From Mycogone perniciosa (Eukaryota; Ascomycota; Sordariomycetes; Hypocreales; Hypocreaceae): a DNA stretch of 64,000 nt. The stretch lies in assembly GCA_025331125.1 (NCBI GenBank), contig JAOALB010000073.1, forward strand, positions 186,001-250,000. The letters run 5' to 3'. A program made the translations under genes and the position numbers. Within the stretch, counting starts at the first letter, position 1; each line of letters starts with the position of its first letter. Positions 1 through 10,878 of the stretch are shown piece by piece. The notes below the pieces were generated by a model, which did no database searches, had not been told where the DNA came from, and worked only from the letters and a program-made list of their open reading frames with translations.

Positions 1-2
1 TG

Positions 3-3000
3 TTCATTCTCGGTCGGTTTCCCTGGATTCCCGAGCTATTTCCCGAGGTCCTCTCGCGAATCCATCGCATACTGCACGTCTCTCTTGAAAAAGTGTTCAA
101 TGACAGCCGGCCCAGGTCTGTCAACACCATGGAATGCCCCACTAAGGAAATGTTCGCTGTGGATCAAACTGGTGTAGCCAAAGGAAGCGTACGACTCAGC
201 CGGCTGCCCGTCAAGAAAATATGGCGATGGCCCTACCCAGATAAATGGGACACCGGTGAAAACCAGAACTACCGGTTTTATTGGGACGAATGGGCTGACA
301 ACATTCCTGTTTGCCAAACGGTCGATGATGTCTTCACATTATGCAATACATTTCTCAACCTCTCCGGCGTCAATATTGGCAAAGATGAAGCTCTACTCTC
401 CAAATTAGCGAGGATTGGAGCGAAAAGTTTGGCTGACGATACCTCTGAAGCTAATTATGCGCGCTGGCACGACCTTCTTCGCAGGCTTCTTGTACCGGCT
501 CTCAGTCATACAAAGGCCAACACATCGGTTGTCAATGCCATTTGGGAGCTGCTGAGTCGTTATCCATTGTCCACACGGTATTCTATATATGCGGAGTGGT
601 TCGAGGGCCAAACATCTCGACTGCCTGCCATGAAGACGGCATTCACTCGTGCGATGGCAGAAACACGGGGAACGATGAAGCGCGTTTCACTCACAAATCT
701 GGGTGAAATGGCAAAGCAGCTGGCGAAGACGAGCTACTCCTCTCCAGGAATAGTCTTCAGAGTGGCTTTCGAGCAATTAGAATCGTATCCCAACTTGATC
801 GAGGCCTTTGTCGAGTGCGCCAAGTACTTCACGGATCTATCCTACGATGTACTTGTCTGGTCATTGATGAGCTCTCTTGGCAAATCGCGGAGCCGCACAC
901 AGGCAGATCATGCACTCACAACTAGCAAATGGCTTCAGGCGTTGTCAAGGTTTTCCGGCAAGGTTTTCCGACGATACGCTGTCCTCAACCCTACACCTGT
1001 CCTTCAATATGTCAATGATCAGCTCTTCCGTGGCAACTCGACTGATTTGATCATATTGAAGGAATTCATTACTTCCATGGGTGGAATCGTGGACTCTGGA
1101 GACTTTACCGATTATCAGATACTGTCGATGGCCGGTGGAGAACGACTGCGTCGCCACACCCTGATTCGAGGACAAGACAAGCGCTTCGACAACATCAAGA
1201 GCTCCAAACGTCTTACTCAAGCACTGACAGATTCAAAACTTGCTGCTCGTTTTCTCCTTAATCTCGCTCAATACCGACAGTCAGCAATCTTCCAAGTCCC
1301 TGAGGATGAGGCTCATATCAAGTATCTGTCAGCTCTTGTGGACGATTCTCACCAGACACTGATGCAATATCTTGATTTCCTCTGGAGCAATGTTGATCCA
1401 TCCGCGTTCGACGCTCTGGTGCCCTCGATCCCCGACCTGATGAGCTCATACGGACTGGATACTAGCTTGGCTTTCATCATTGGTAGAGCGAGTCTTTCTC
1501 ATCGGGTGTATCCATGGGGAGCCAAAGAGAGTGAAAACTCAAAGGAGGAATCGCAGCAAACACCGTCGGAACAAACCGACAAGGAGGGCGATGTCTCCAT
1601 GTCAGACTCGAAGGCAACCGGTGAAGAGACAAAGGGTAAACCGACCTCTACAAATGATGAACAGGTTAGAGCTAGAGATTCGATCACGCCATCCTTGCCC
1701 ACTAATACTAAATTCACACAGAAATCCGATGATCCATCATTGACCCTTGCCCCCCTGCAGCCCATCGTCGATGCTGTTACGACGACTGTGCGATCTGAGG
1801 TCTGGCAAAAGATGACACCAGAACTCTATGTTCTCTTCTGGGCTCTTCAACTTGGCGACCTGTTTTGTCCTGAGGAGATGTACCGACAGGAGAAGGATCG
1901 ACTCGAGGGCGAAGGTCAGGCTATTTTGAGAGATAGATCTGATATGTCCCGGAGAGGTCAAGAGCGAAAGAATGAAAAGAGGCAGGAACTCTTGAAGCAA
2001 CAGCTGAGCCTCTCCATGGAGCTCAAGGAACATCGCCAACGAAAAGGCAAGTGGAAGGACTGCTTGACAGAGCAGTTCCAATCCGTCTTCCCCGACCCAA
2101 AGATGAAGCCAGACAGCATCTCCGATATTCTGCTCGAGCAATGCTTCCTACCTCGAGCGTTTCTCTCACCCGCAGATGCTGAGTATACTTACAAGTTTAT
2201 CATGGCCTTGCACGAATGGAGAGCGCCGAACTTCAAACTGATGTCCCTTTATGACCGATTCTTTAATGCCAATAGACTACGAACTCTCATCTTCATGAGC
2301 TCTGTTCGTGAGGCCGAGTACCTTGGGCGATTCTTGAAATTGATACTAAGAGACCTGTCGAGATGGCACAAAAATGACAGCGTTACCAATGGTAGGGTGG
2401 CAAGAGATCAGTCACGTTTGGGTGCATATGACAAAGAAGCAAAGGGCCCCAGCGACAAGCCGTTCTTGGGGTTCGCCACTGCTCTCAAGGCGAATGGTGA
2501 ACCTGAGACTTTGATGGAGCATGCTCGATTCAAGGACCTGCTATTCCGCTGGCATAAGAACCTGAATATAGCGCTCAAGAGTTGTCTGGCGGGAACGGAG
2601 TGGATGCACATCAGAAACGCAATTACGGTTCTCAAGGTTATTTTGGACTACTTCCCTGCTGTTGATTTCATGGCTACGCAGTTTTCATCCCAGCTCCAGA
2701 AGATTACCAAGCAGGAGGCCGCATCCAAGTTGTCAAGTGAGAACGAGGAAGGACACCGGGTAGATCTATCAGTCGCCGCCCAAGGTGCTTTGTCGGAGCT
2801 GCAAAAGAGGAAGTCGAAATGGGTCATGGTTCAAGCTTTCCGGCCCAACGCTGTGAGTTCCATTCAATCTCGACTTACAGTCCCCACTAATGTTCAAAAG
2901 GGTGGAGGATCTCAACCAGAAGCCGATAGAGCTGCCGCCTCGAATCTACGTCCAATAGCCCCGGATTTCAAGCCTCAATCTATCAAGTATGCACCACGAG

Positions 3001-5507
3001 GCCCCTACTTACAAACTAGATACCTCAGAACCAGATACTTACATATGTTCAGATCACCGTCAAACAGGCAAGCCACCGCGGAAAAGGAGGACGGAGAAGT
3101 CCAGGATGGTCGAGATGCCAAATCACAACTATCCTTGTCCCACTCCAGCTCGGCCACGCCAAAGGACCCCTTGCCCGCTAGGCCGTCTGGACCAGGGAGG
3201 GACCATCCCAGGGACGACGCATCGTCCGGACCTCCCCGGTCTTCAACTCCCCTGGCTAGTCAAGGACCCAGCTCATTTGGACCACGAGGCGATTCACGCC
3301 CTCACATGCTACCTGATCGTCCCGCCCACAATCTTCCCACGCGGCCGGATGTTCCCATACCAGGTCATTTCACTCCTGAACGCTACAGCCAACCACGTGG
3401 ACACGACCGTCGAGATGTCAGGGACCCGCGAGATGCTCACAGACGGGATGTACGTGATCCCCGAGATTCGTGGGAGATACGTGAACCCCGAGAAGCCAAA
3501 GATCATCGAGATGCCAGAGATCCTCGGGAGCCAAGGCCTCTTGAATCGGAAAGGGCCGATCGGAGTCGTGAATACCCTGATCGTCGTGGAAATGAGATAA
3601 TGAGCCGAGACGCAGGCCCAGCAGACTTACCGCCTCGCCCCAGGCCGCAGGAGCGAGATTGGCAGTCACGGGACGGGTGGAGTGGTAGACCTCAGGATCG
3701 TCCTCATGATCAGCCACCCCAAATGTCAGCACCGTCTTCAGGGTCAGTTGACGTTCCAGAGCCGACCATGAACCCCCAGAGAGCTGCACTGTTTGCACAG
3801 GACGAAGCAGACCGACTACGACGGGGTCCTGAGCCGGATCGCCAGAACCGAGCCCGGCGACAGGTAGCCCCCGATCCGATGGATTCGGTGAACCCAGAGC
3901 GGGTCGCCCTGATCGATGATCGTGACAAAGGTGCTCACGTGCGCCCAATAGATGATGGACGAGAAAGGGGCCCCAGGCCACAGTCTCCTCGACGAAGCGG
4001 CCGTTACGGCCATGAACATGGCCCTGCTGCCGGAGCTTATGACGACAGGCACGGGCATCCCTACCCACCAGATAACCGACCCCCAGGAAGAAATCCCCGT
4101 GACCGCTCGCCAAATCAGGATCCATACCGAGGTAACAAGGTGATAGATCGGGATGGCGAGAGAGCTCACCTTGACAAAATGCGAGAGGCCCAATCAGCCT
4201 TCCATAGACCACCTTCCCATGGCCAGGACCATGAGCACAGGCCGCCTTATCAAGACCAGAACTATGGGCGCCTCAATCCAGTTCCCACCACCTCTGATAT
4301 TCCATCTGGACCCAGGGGACGAGGGCGAGGTGTTGCGAGAACCAACCAAGGGGCATCACCGGCAATTTCTGGCAGAACAGACGCACGCTATGTAGCGCCC
4401 GAAACACCTCGGGCACCGTCACCAGAGAGACAACCACCCTCTGGCCCTGCATCGGGGCGAGGTCGGCGTGGCGGCTACGAGCATGGAAATGGACCAGCGA
4501 CTCCTTCAGGAACTCCCGGCGCAACACACCCCGATAGGATGAGAAACTTGGGTAGTGGACAGGAGAAGCCATCACCTGCGCCAACGAACCCATCATCAGC
4601 ATTAGGAGTCCATCCTGACCGACTGGCGCAGATGGGTGCCTCTCTACCTGCTCCTCCGCCGCCTCCCCCACCTCCCCCACCGGGCCTTCCGCCTCATGGC
4701 CATAGCCATAATCGACATTCTATGTCGTCGACAAGTAACTCAGAGAGATCAGGGCCACGGCACTCGACTGGCTCCGCCGTAACGGAACCCATGGTACCTA
4801 CTGGGCCTTCTGGAGGAGACCGGGCAAGGTCAGGCGGTAACAGAAGACAGTTGGCTGGCATTAACAATATGCTCCAACAAGCTCAAGCCTCCATGCCTGA
4901 ACCAGTCCGTTCGAGCAGTTCTCGCCCACCTCGGCAAATGCTGGGTCATTCAGAGATCCAAGTTTTAGCGGGAGGTGATCCTAGCCCTGGGCCGGATCGG
5001 CCAGACGGATCGTGGCACGAACCACCAAGCCGAGGTGCTACTAATGGTGATGACGGCTCGAGCCGGGGCGAGCACGACCGGGGCCGGCGGGACCGTGAAG
5101 GCAGGTCAGATCGCTCGAAACGGTCATCACGACGCAGCAGCCGCGAGCGAGACCGGGAGAGTAAGGATCACGGTGAGCACCGAGACAGACGGTCCATTGG
5201 CGGTGCTGAAGGCGTGGCCCGGGATGATCGCGAGGGGCGCAGATCAACGCGAGAGCCAGGCTCTAGAGACGCGGCTGGCACCCCAACCGGTGCACGGGAG
5301 TCGCGACACAGAGGAGACGGTACTGGAGGCAGAGGTGGGGATGATCGGGGTGGTAGCGGCAGAGGAAATCGTGGGACTCCTCGGGACGGAGCACCGCGGC
5401 CGGAGGAACAACGCCGAGAGCATAGGGACGATAGGGGACGCAAGAGGCGAGGCGAGGAAGGAGATGCAAACATGTCGAGTGATCGGGAGAAGCGACCGAG
5501 ACGGTAG
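3..5507 (+). CDS. THO complex subunit 2 (Tho2/THOC2-like), 5'-partial
   Basis: This is the C-terminal part of a large Tho2/THOC2-type protein, the scaffold of the nuclear THO/TREX complex that couples transcription to mRNA packaging and export. The frame is already open at base 3, so the gene starts upstream of the window; about 1,835 codons are visible. The conserved Tho2 region is seen around MTPELYVLFWALQLGD, FPDPKMKPDSISDILLEQ, LMSLYDRFFNANRLRTLIF and LKVILDYFPAVDF. After it comes a long low-complexity tail rich in Arg, Asp, Pro and Ser. The tail has a run of about ten prolines near 4,650-4,680 and an RS/RD/RE-rich basic end, typical of RNA-contacting tails. Three stretches of length divisible by three with splice-like borders (1665-1721, 2853-2900, 2987-3052) may be introns that stay open in frame. 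The family call is strong; the exact exon structure is not. Confidence 0.88.
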   Translation, partial: FILGRFPWIPELFPEVLSRIHRILHVSLEKVFNDSRPRSVNTMECPTKEMFAVDQTGVAKGSVRLSRLPVKKIWRWPYPDKWDTGENQNYRFYWDEWADNIPVCQTVDDVFTLCNTFLNLSGVNIGKDEALLSKLARIGAKSLADDTSEANYARWHDLLRRLLVPALSHTKANTSVVNAIWELLSRYPLSTRYSIYAEWFEGQTSRLPAMKTAFTRAMAETRGTMKRVSLTNLGEMAKQLAKTSYSSPGIVFRVAFEQLESYPNLIEAFVECAKYFTDLSYDVLVWSLMSSLGKSRSRTQADHALTTSKWLQALSRFSGKVFRRYAVLNPTPVLQYVNDQLFRGNSTDLIILKEFITSMGGIVDSGDFTDYQILSMAGGERLRRHTLIRGQDKRFDNIKSSKRLTQALTDSKLAARFLLNLAQYRQSAIFQVPEDEAHIKYLSALVDDSHQTLMQYLDFLWSNVDPSAFDALVPSIPDLMSSYGLDTSLAFIIGRASLSHRVYPWGAKESENSKEESQQTPSEQTDKEGDVSMSDSKATGEETKGKPTSTNDEQVRARDSITPSLPTNTKFTQKSDDPSLTLAPLQPIVDAVTTTVRSEVWQKMTPELYVLFWALQLGDLFCPEEMYRQEKDRLEGEGQAILRDRSDMSRRGQERKNEKRQELLKQQLSLSMELKEHRQRKGKWKDCLTEQFQSVFPDPKMKPDSISDILLEQCFLPRAFLSPADAEYTYKFIMALHEWRAPNFKLMSLYDRFFNANRLRTLIFMSSVREAEYLGRFLKLILRDLSRWHKNDSVTNGRVARDQSRLGAYDKEAKGPSDKPFLGFATALKANGEPETLMEHARFKDLLFRWHKNLNIALKSCLAGTEWMHIRNAITVLKVILDYFPAVDFMATQFSSQLQKITKQEAASKLSSENEEGHRVDLSVAAQGALSELQKRKSKWVMVQAFRPNAVSSIQSRLTVPTNVQKGGGSQPEADRAAASNLRPIAPDFKPQSIKYAPRGPYLQTRYLRTRYLHMFRSPSNRQATAEKEDGEVQDGRDAKSQLSLSHSSSATPKDPLPARPSGPGRDHPRDDASSGPPRSSTPLASQGPSSFGPRGDSRPHMLPDRPAHNLPTRPDVPIPGHFTPERYSQPRGHDRRDVRDPRDAHRRDVRDPRDSWEIREPREAKDHRDARDPREPRPLESERADRSREYPDRRGNEIMSRDAGPADLPPRPRPQERDWQSRDGWSGRPQDRPHDQPPQMSAPSSGSVDVPEPTMNPQRAALFAQDEADRLRRGPEPDRQNRARRQVAPDPMDSVNPERVALIDDRDKGAHVRPIDDGRERGPRPQSPRRSGRYGHEHGPAAGAYDDRHGHPYPPDNRPPGRNPRDRSPNQDPYRGNKVIDRDGERAHLDKMREAQSAFHRPPSHGQDHEHRPPYQDQNYGRLNPVPTTSDIPSGPRGRGRGVARTNQGASPAISGRTDARYVAPETPRAPSPERQPPSGPASGRGRRGGYEHGNGPATPSGTPGATHPDRMRNLGSGQEKPSPAPTNPSSALGVHPDRLAQMGASLPAPPPPPPPPPPGLPPHGHSHNRHSMSSTSNSERSGPRHSTGSAVTEPMVPTGPSGGDRARSGGNRRQLAGINNMLQQAQASMPEPVRSSSSRPPRQMLGHSEIQVLAGGDPSPGPDRPDGSWHEPPSRGATNGDDGSSRGEHDRGRRDREGRSDRSKRSSRRSSRERDRESKDHGEHRDRRSIGGAEGVARDDREGRRSTREPGSRDAAGTPTGARESRHRGDGTGGRGGDDRGGSGRGNRGTPRDGAPRPEEQRREHRDDRGRKRRGEEGDANMSSDREKRPRR

Positions 5508-7752
5508 TAACGGACAGGTCAGGATGGCCCAGAAGGCCAGGAACGATATCGACAGTTCAGAAACAGCATGTGATGGATGATGAGGGAGGTTCTATACAGA
5601 CTAGGCTTGGATGTGGCTGACGGACGATACGTGGAGGGTCCGGTTCAGCACGGCCGCGGGATGTCATTTACCAGGCGTTGGGACGACACCTTTGAACGTT
5701 TTTTGCTACATGGCGCTTACCTTTGTTACACCACACTCTACACTTCAATATTTTTCGTATGCGAAACTTTGTTTTACTCGTTTTCCACTATCGCGGACTT
5801 GGCCTTGGTTGAGAGGGAGAGGAGGGCGGGGGCATCAAAAAATAATACAACCTACCGCTTTCATATTCAAATGGCGGATCCTTTGTGAAAAAGCATTCGT
5901 TCATGCATCAATTACCATGTCATCATCAAGGACAAGGTGCCGCCTTGTCGGTAGCCTTTGGCCTGACGAGGAAGCGACTTCAGTCAGCGTGGTGTTTATG
6001 GTCATCAGCATTGTGCAGCGACACGAGCGATGGGTCATGAGGGGCCTGAATCTTGTAGAATTACTATTAACGACGTGAGCTATGCAGTGCTCACGAGAGT
6101 GTAAGAGATGAGGGAGGAGTGTACGAATCGTCGAGCAGCGTTGGAGAGAAGAAATCATAGAGGAGGGATGCACTGTAAACAAGTGTGGTGTATTTATTTG
6201 TACGAAGCAGTTGTAAATGACATGAGACCCAAGCACAGGCGATTGAGCGTGATTTTCGTGCTGATGTACGGAGCACTTCGTACTTGATATTAGAACAAAC
6301 ATCGTGTCGCGTGTCCTAAGATGAGACATTGCGTGTTGGCGTGTGGCTTTGCAGCGGGAATACGGAGTTGATCTGCCAGGATGCGCGGCTCCTGTTTACA
6401 TTGAGGTATTCTCCGGAGTACGAAGTACTTCATAACTGATCAACACTAAATAATAACCAAGTACATACTTTGTAAAGATATACGAAATACTCCGTACGAC
6501 TATCATATTTCCCGCCCGACGATCGGTATTGTCTCCCGCAGATCACGAGAAGGATAAGTGATCATCATAGCAATACATACGGAGTAGTATGTACATATAT
6601 AGACCCCCCCGCAGTGACGTTTTGAAGCTGCCCATCGTTATTTTCCTTGTCCTGCACGGTCCCCCCTGAAACAACAAACTCCGAAACCCGGATACTAATA
6701 CTAATACTAATACTGGTACGGAGTACGGAGTACTGTATTATTATATAAGTGGGCGTTTTTGGAGCGGGAGGCCGCTTGAGGGAGAGTCGGTAATCGCGGA
6801 TATTCGGCTGTTTTTAGAGGACCGAGCTATTGACCTTTTGCAAGCTACGAAACACTGCGCCATACTACTACTGGTGATGTACTTCGTATGTCACAGCCTG
6901 TTTCCCTTTATTGGCGGTTTATCGAATGAGTTTCTCTTTTGGAGGGATTCTAAGTATATGTACCCCGTAGGTACCATTGTTAAGTGCATGCATGCCTTGG
7001 CCGTCTGCTGAAGAGTCACAGATGTACGAAGTACTCTGTATGCAAGGCTCTGAGTAGCACTGAGTCGTGCGTACTAAGTACATACAGGTACGAAGCAGTG
7101 GGCGGCGAGCTAGGGTGTGGCAACGTTTCACTACGCAAGACTCCGTACTCCGTATGTACTGCTCCGTAGTGCCAGTGCCAGGGGCCCTGTCCTTGACTTG
7201 GACTCCTTGTCCCTCTAAGCAAACAATTCTGCCACTGAATGATTCTAGTTTCTTCATCAACTTCCCGTGCGGGACCTTTGCTATTCTGCTTCTCGTGCTG
7301 TCTGTCGCTTGTCTTTAAGCTTCAATTCTTTTCTTCCATTCATTCATTCATTTATTCATTCATTGAGGAACCTTATATCGTTTGAATATCGACAGACAGA
7401 TATATTTCTTTTGCGCCGCGACTCAGAAGAAAGAAAGACTTATTTCATATTTGCCAAGACGTCGTCGAGTCGGATTCTTGGCGAGTTAGATCGATCTATC
7501 GGACAGGAGCAGAGCTTCAAGAGCATCCACAGCTCCCACGAGAGAAAGGGGGCAGGCCGATCATCAGACAGACAAAGAGGAGGGGAAAATTTGGCGATAA
7601 TACGAATAGAACCCAATACAATCGACCAATTCCCACGAAGAAGAGAGCGCAGACGATTATCCGAGCGAACAAACGATTTGCCCCTGGAGGGCCGAAGTTG
7701 GACCAAGAGACGATAAACGCACGTTAGGACGCCACAGCCACGAGTCGCCAAG
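5508..7752. other. Intergenic region, Tho2 to DUF300 gene
   Basis: No convincing coding sequence on either strand. It holds the 3' flank of the Tho2-like gene and the promoter of the downstream membrane-protein gene. Visible structure: many copies of the short motif TACGGAGTA/TACGAAGTA (about 6,410-6,490, 6,710-6,735, 6,884, 7,020 and 7,140-7,160), a run of ATACTA units near 6,690-6,712, and a TTCA tetranucleotide run near 7,337-7,363. Confidence 0.6.
7337..7363. repeat. TTCA tetranucleotide repeat
   Basis: About six imperfect ATTC/TTCA units in a pyrimidine-rich stretch about 390 bases upstream of the DUF300 gene start; probably promoter or 5'UTR sequence. Confidence 0.8.
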
Positions 7753-9588
7753 ATGAATTTAACGTGCAATGCAACGCTGGAGCATCTGAGGAGTACGTCT
7801 ATTGTTCCCTTGTACGCTTCGCAATCGGTCGGGATGCTAGGGCTCGTGAGAATCGCGTTTGGAGGCGGATGACAGCCTGCAATGCTATGCGGTTCATCTA
7901 TAAACCATGTACTAACGTCTAGACAGTATCTCCCGGGTCTGAAATCGAGATCCTCGGTCCTCTCAACTTCCACGATCTCGCTCGTGTCATTGCCGCCTCC
8001 TGCACCCTCATTGCCGTTGTTCTCAGTCTCTACCTCGTCTGGATGCACGCCCTCAACTACACTCAACCTCGCGAGCAACGACACATTATGCGCATTCTGT
8101 TCATGGTTCCCGTTTACTCCATCGCCTCCTTCCTTCAGATCCAATGGTACTGGCATGCCATCTACTTCCAGGTCCTATCCGACTGTTACGAAGCCATCGC
8201 CATCGCATCCTTCTTCAGCTTGCTCTGTCATTATGCCGCACCGGATCTGCACACCCAAAAGGACTTCTTCCGGGCGATGCGACCCATCAAACCATGGGTT
8301 TGGCCTCTTAATTGGTTTGCCAAGTGCTGCGGTGGTGAAAGAGGTCCTTGGAGGACGCCCAAGAGCGGCCTCACCTGGTTCAATATTAATTGGACCGGTA
8401 CCTACCAGTATTGCTTCATCCGTGTCGCCATGACTATTGCAGCTGTCATGTCCCAATATTTTGACAAGTATTGCGAGAGCTCCAACTCGCCCATCTTTGG
8501 TCACATTTGGGTATGCTCCTCATTTTCTCTCTTCCTCTCCTAGTGTCTGATGATGATGATTATGATGGCTAATTCAGTCTTAGATCATCATCATCAACGC
8601 TGTTGCCGTAACTATTGCCATGTTCTGTCTCATTCAGTTCTACGTACAGCTCTCGGCACCTCTTGCTGAGCACAAGCTCTTCATCAAGATCCTGGCTATC
8701 AAACTCGTCGTCTTCCTCTCCTTCTGGCAGTCCTCGGCCATTTCTGTCGCTACCTCGACGCTAAACATCGTTCACCCCAACGAGATCATCGCCTACCCAG
8801 ACCTTAAGGTCGGCATCCCTGCTCTGCTTCTTTGCGTCGAAATGGCCCTCTTTGCCCTTCTTCACCTCTGGGCTTTCCCCTACAGGCCCTACTGCCGTGG
8901 TGGTTCCTCGTTCTACCCCACTGCCGATCCATCAAAGGGCGCTGTAGGCATCGAAAAGCCATTCCACCCCCCGAGTGGTGGTGTCATGGGGATCTACGCC
9001 CTCTGGGATGCCCTTAATCTATGGGACTTTGCCAAGGCCTTTGGCCGGGGTATGCGATGGCTATTCTGTGGCGTTAAGCGCCGGAAGGAGGATGTCAGCT
9101 ACAAACTCAGTCAAGCCAACGATGAGGGCGTGAACATGGACAGCCTGCATGAACACAAGCCGGGACAGGGATCCTACACTGCAGTCCAACCCAACCCCAT
9201 GACCGATCCCTCTTCAACAGCATACCATGGCGTAGGCGGCGGTATCATGCCCTCCAACCACGTCCAGGGAGAGGAGAGTGCAGGCCTGATCTACCATGCT
9301 CAGCCTGCCCCAGAGGCAACCGGTGTCATGGGATCACCTCCATCTGCATATTACCCGCCTCGCCAACAGCCGTCCCCATACCAACCCTCATATCAACCCC
9401 CATCTCAACACCCATCCCCATATTCACAAAACTACCCATACGACCCTCCCCCATATCTCAGCGCACACGGCCCATCACTCCCATATAACGCACAAGATCA
9501 CCAATCCACGCCTCCCCCACGACCCAACCGACCAGCCGGGCCATACGGCGAGGGTCCATGGAGACCAAACAAAGAGACTTTAGGATAA
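7753..9588 (+). CDS. DUF300 / organic solute transporter Ost-alpha (TMEM184) family membrane protein
   Basis: Multi-pass membrane protein of the Ost-alpha/TMEM184/DUF300 family. Animal members move organic solutes; fungal members are poorly characterised and are linked to vacuole and endomembrane function. Exons 7753-7792, 7927-8510 and 8584-9588 give 542 residues in one frame, with GTACGT/ACAG and GTATGC/TTAG splice borders. The diagnostic start of the domain is seen: a first hydrophobic helix (VIAASCTLIAVVLSLYLV), then NYTQPREQRHIMRILFMVP and YSIASFLQIQWYWHAIYFQ, followed by further helices up to about residue 300. The last ~180 residues are a hydrophilic Pro/Tyr/Gln-rich cytoplasmic tail with SPYQPSYQPPSQ-type repeats. 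The start was chosen because the 13-codon first exon restores frame exactly at the acceptor. Family call firm, substrate unknown. Confidence 0.88.
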
Positions 9589-10878
9589 ATACAACTGGGC
9601 ACAAGACCACACACAACATAATATGATAATGGCTGTTAATCACGATACTAACGGTAGGGAGGCAGGCGCACTGGCAGCGACAAAGCTCTTTTTTTTTCTC
9701 TCATCTTTTTCTTCTTCTTGGTGTATTCCCATTTGGAGGAGTTGGTTTTAACTCATCCATTCCCAATATTGGAGTGGTTATCTATCTGTACTGCGTACTT
9801 TTTCTTTTTTATGTTAACGGGCGAGCAGTTGGTCTCGTTTCTCCCACATGTCTTTTACATATTAGTCTTGGGCACTATGATGAATAAAGCTTGTCAAACA
9901 ACTTCCTCATTATTACTTCGTCGTACTTCGTACTACTGTGTTCATCTGCAGATGACCTATGATTAAACATGCCCGACATTTTGACCTTTTCCCTTTCCCT
10001 TTCGTCCCTTGCTGTTGTCTTGCACTTGATTAAATTATGCATGTATGAGTAAAGCCAAGTTTTATATTGGGTAATAAAGTAACAGGGAATCCTTTGCCCC
10101 AACTCAATTAACGTTTATGAAGCATACCACACCGACACACGCTCGGTGGTGGTGACATCGCTCATCTATCGCTGAATGCACGACAAATCATGTGCTCAAG
10201 CAAGCAAGCTGTCTATTATGTCATTTTGTTACGCTCAACGACCCTCTATAGTCATAATTGGGGGTGCCGTATAATGCTTTGTACGCTCAATCTCCTTCCC
10301 TGGTATAGTTACAATATGTACAAAGTATCCAGCACTCATCATCGCGAGCCAAACCTAGGCTCTCCCTGGCGTATCCCCGCTGTCGTCCAGATGCCAATCC
10401 TCATTATTTCAAGTCGGTAGTTCGTCCTTGGCGCATGGGCCCCAAATTCAAAGTTGTGTGAGGAATGGAAAGGAGTCATGCCGTGGCAGCCAAAACGATA
10501 CCCTCGCTAACCATACCAGTGCAATGGCCTGCCGGCGGCGTCATCAAGGTAGCATATAGGTTGCAGTTGCCCGCCCCATACTCTAAGATCGACACATTAT
10601 AACCCTGGGCTACCAAGCCCCGGCGGTTGAATTGCAGCTCTGCTATGCGATCATGCTCTCCTCCTCCGAAAAACAAAGTTACCAACGCCATCCTGGTATC
10701 TCGAAATGCAACAAGACCCAAAATTTTTGCCATGTGTTTGAACCGAAAGAAGCGAAATTCATGTACGTCATCATGACACTGGGCCCCTCTAAACACTGTC
10801 CAAAACGAAACTGATCATGTTATGCACAATAGAAAAGAAGTGGAAAGAAAAAACAACAAAACACGGATGGCTTCGGGC
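9589..10878. other. Convergent intergenic region
   Basis: Lies between the 3' ends of the DUF300 gene (+) and the WSC gene (-). It includes a T-rich stretch near 9,688-9,720 and one TACTTCGTACTAC motif near 9,923. No ORF in it resembles a gene. Confidence 0.6.

Noticed and set aside
3418..4680. Antisense ORFs of 135-264 codons under the Tho2-like tail
   Set aside because: They are shadows of the Arg/Asp/Pro-rich coding strand, with no independent motif or start context.
7267..7716. 149-codon + strand ORF before the DUF300 gene
   Set aside because: It begins in a TTCA repeat, has no domain, and lies where the 5'UTR or promoter of the DUF300 gene is expected.
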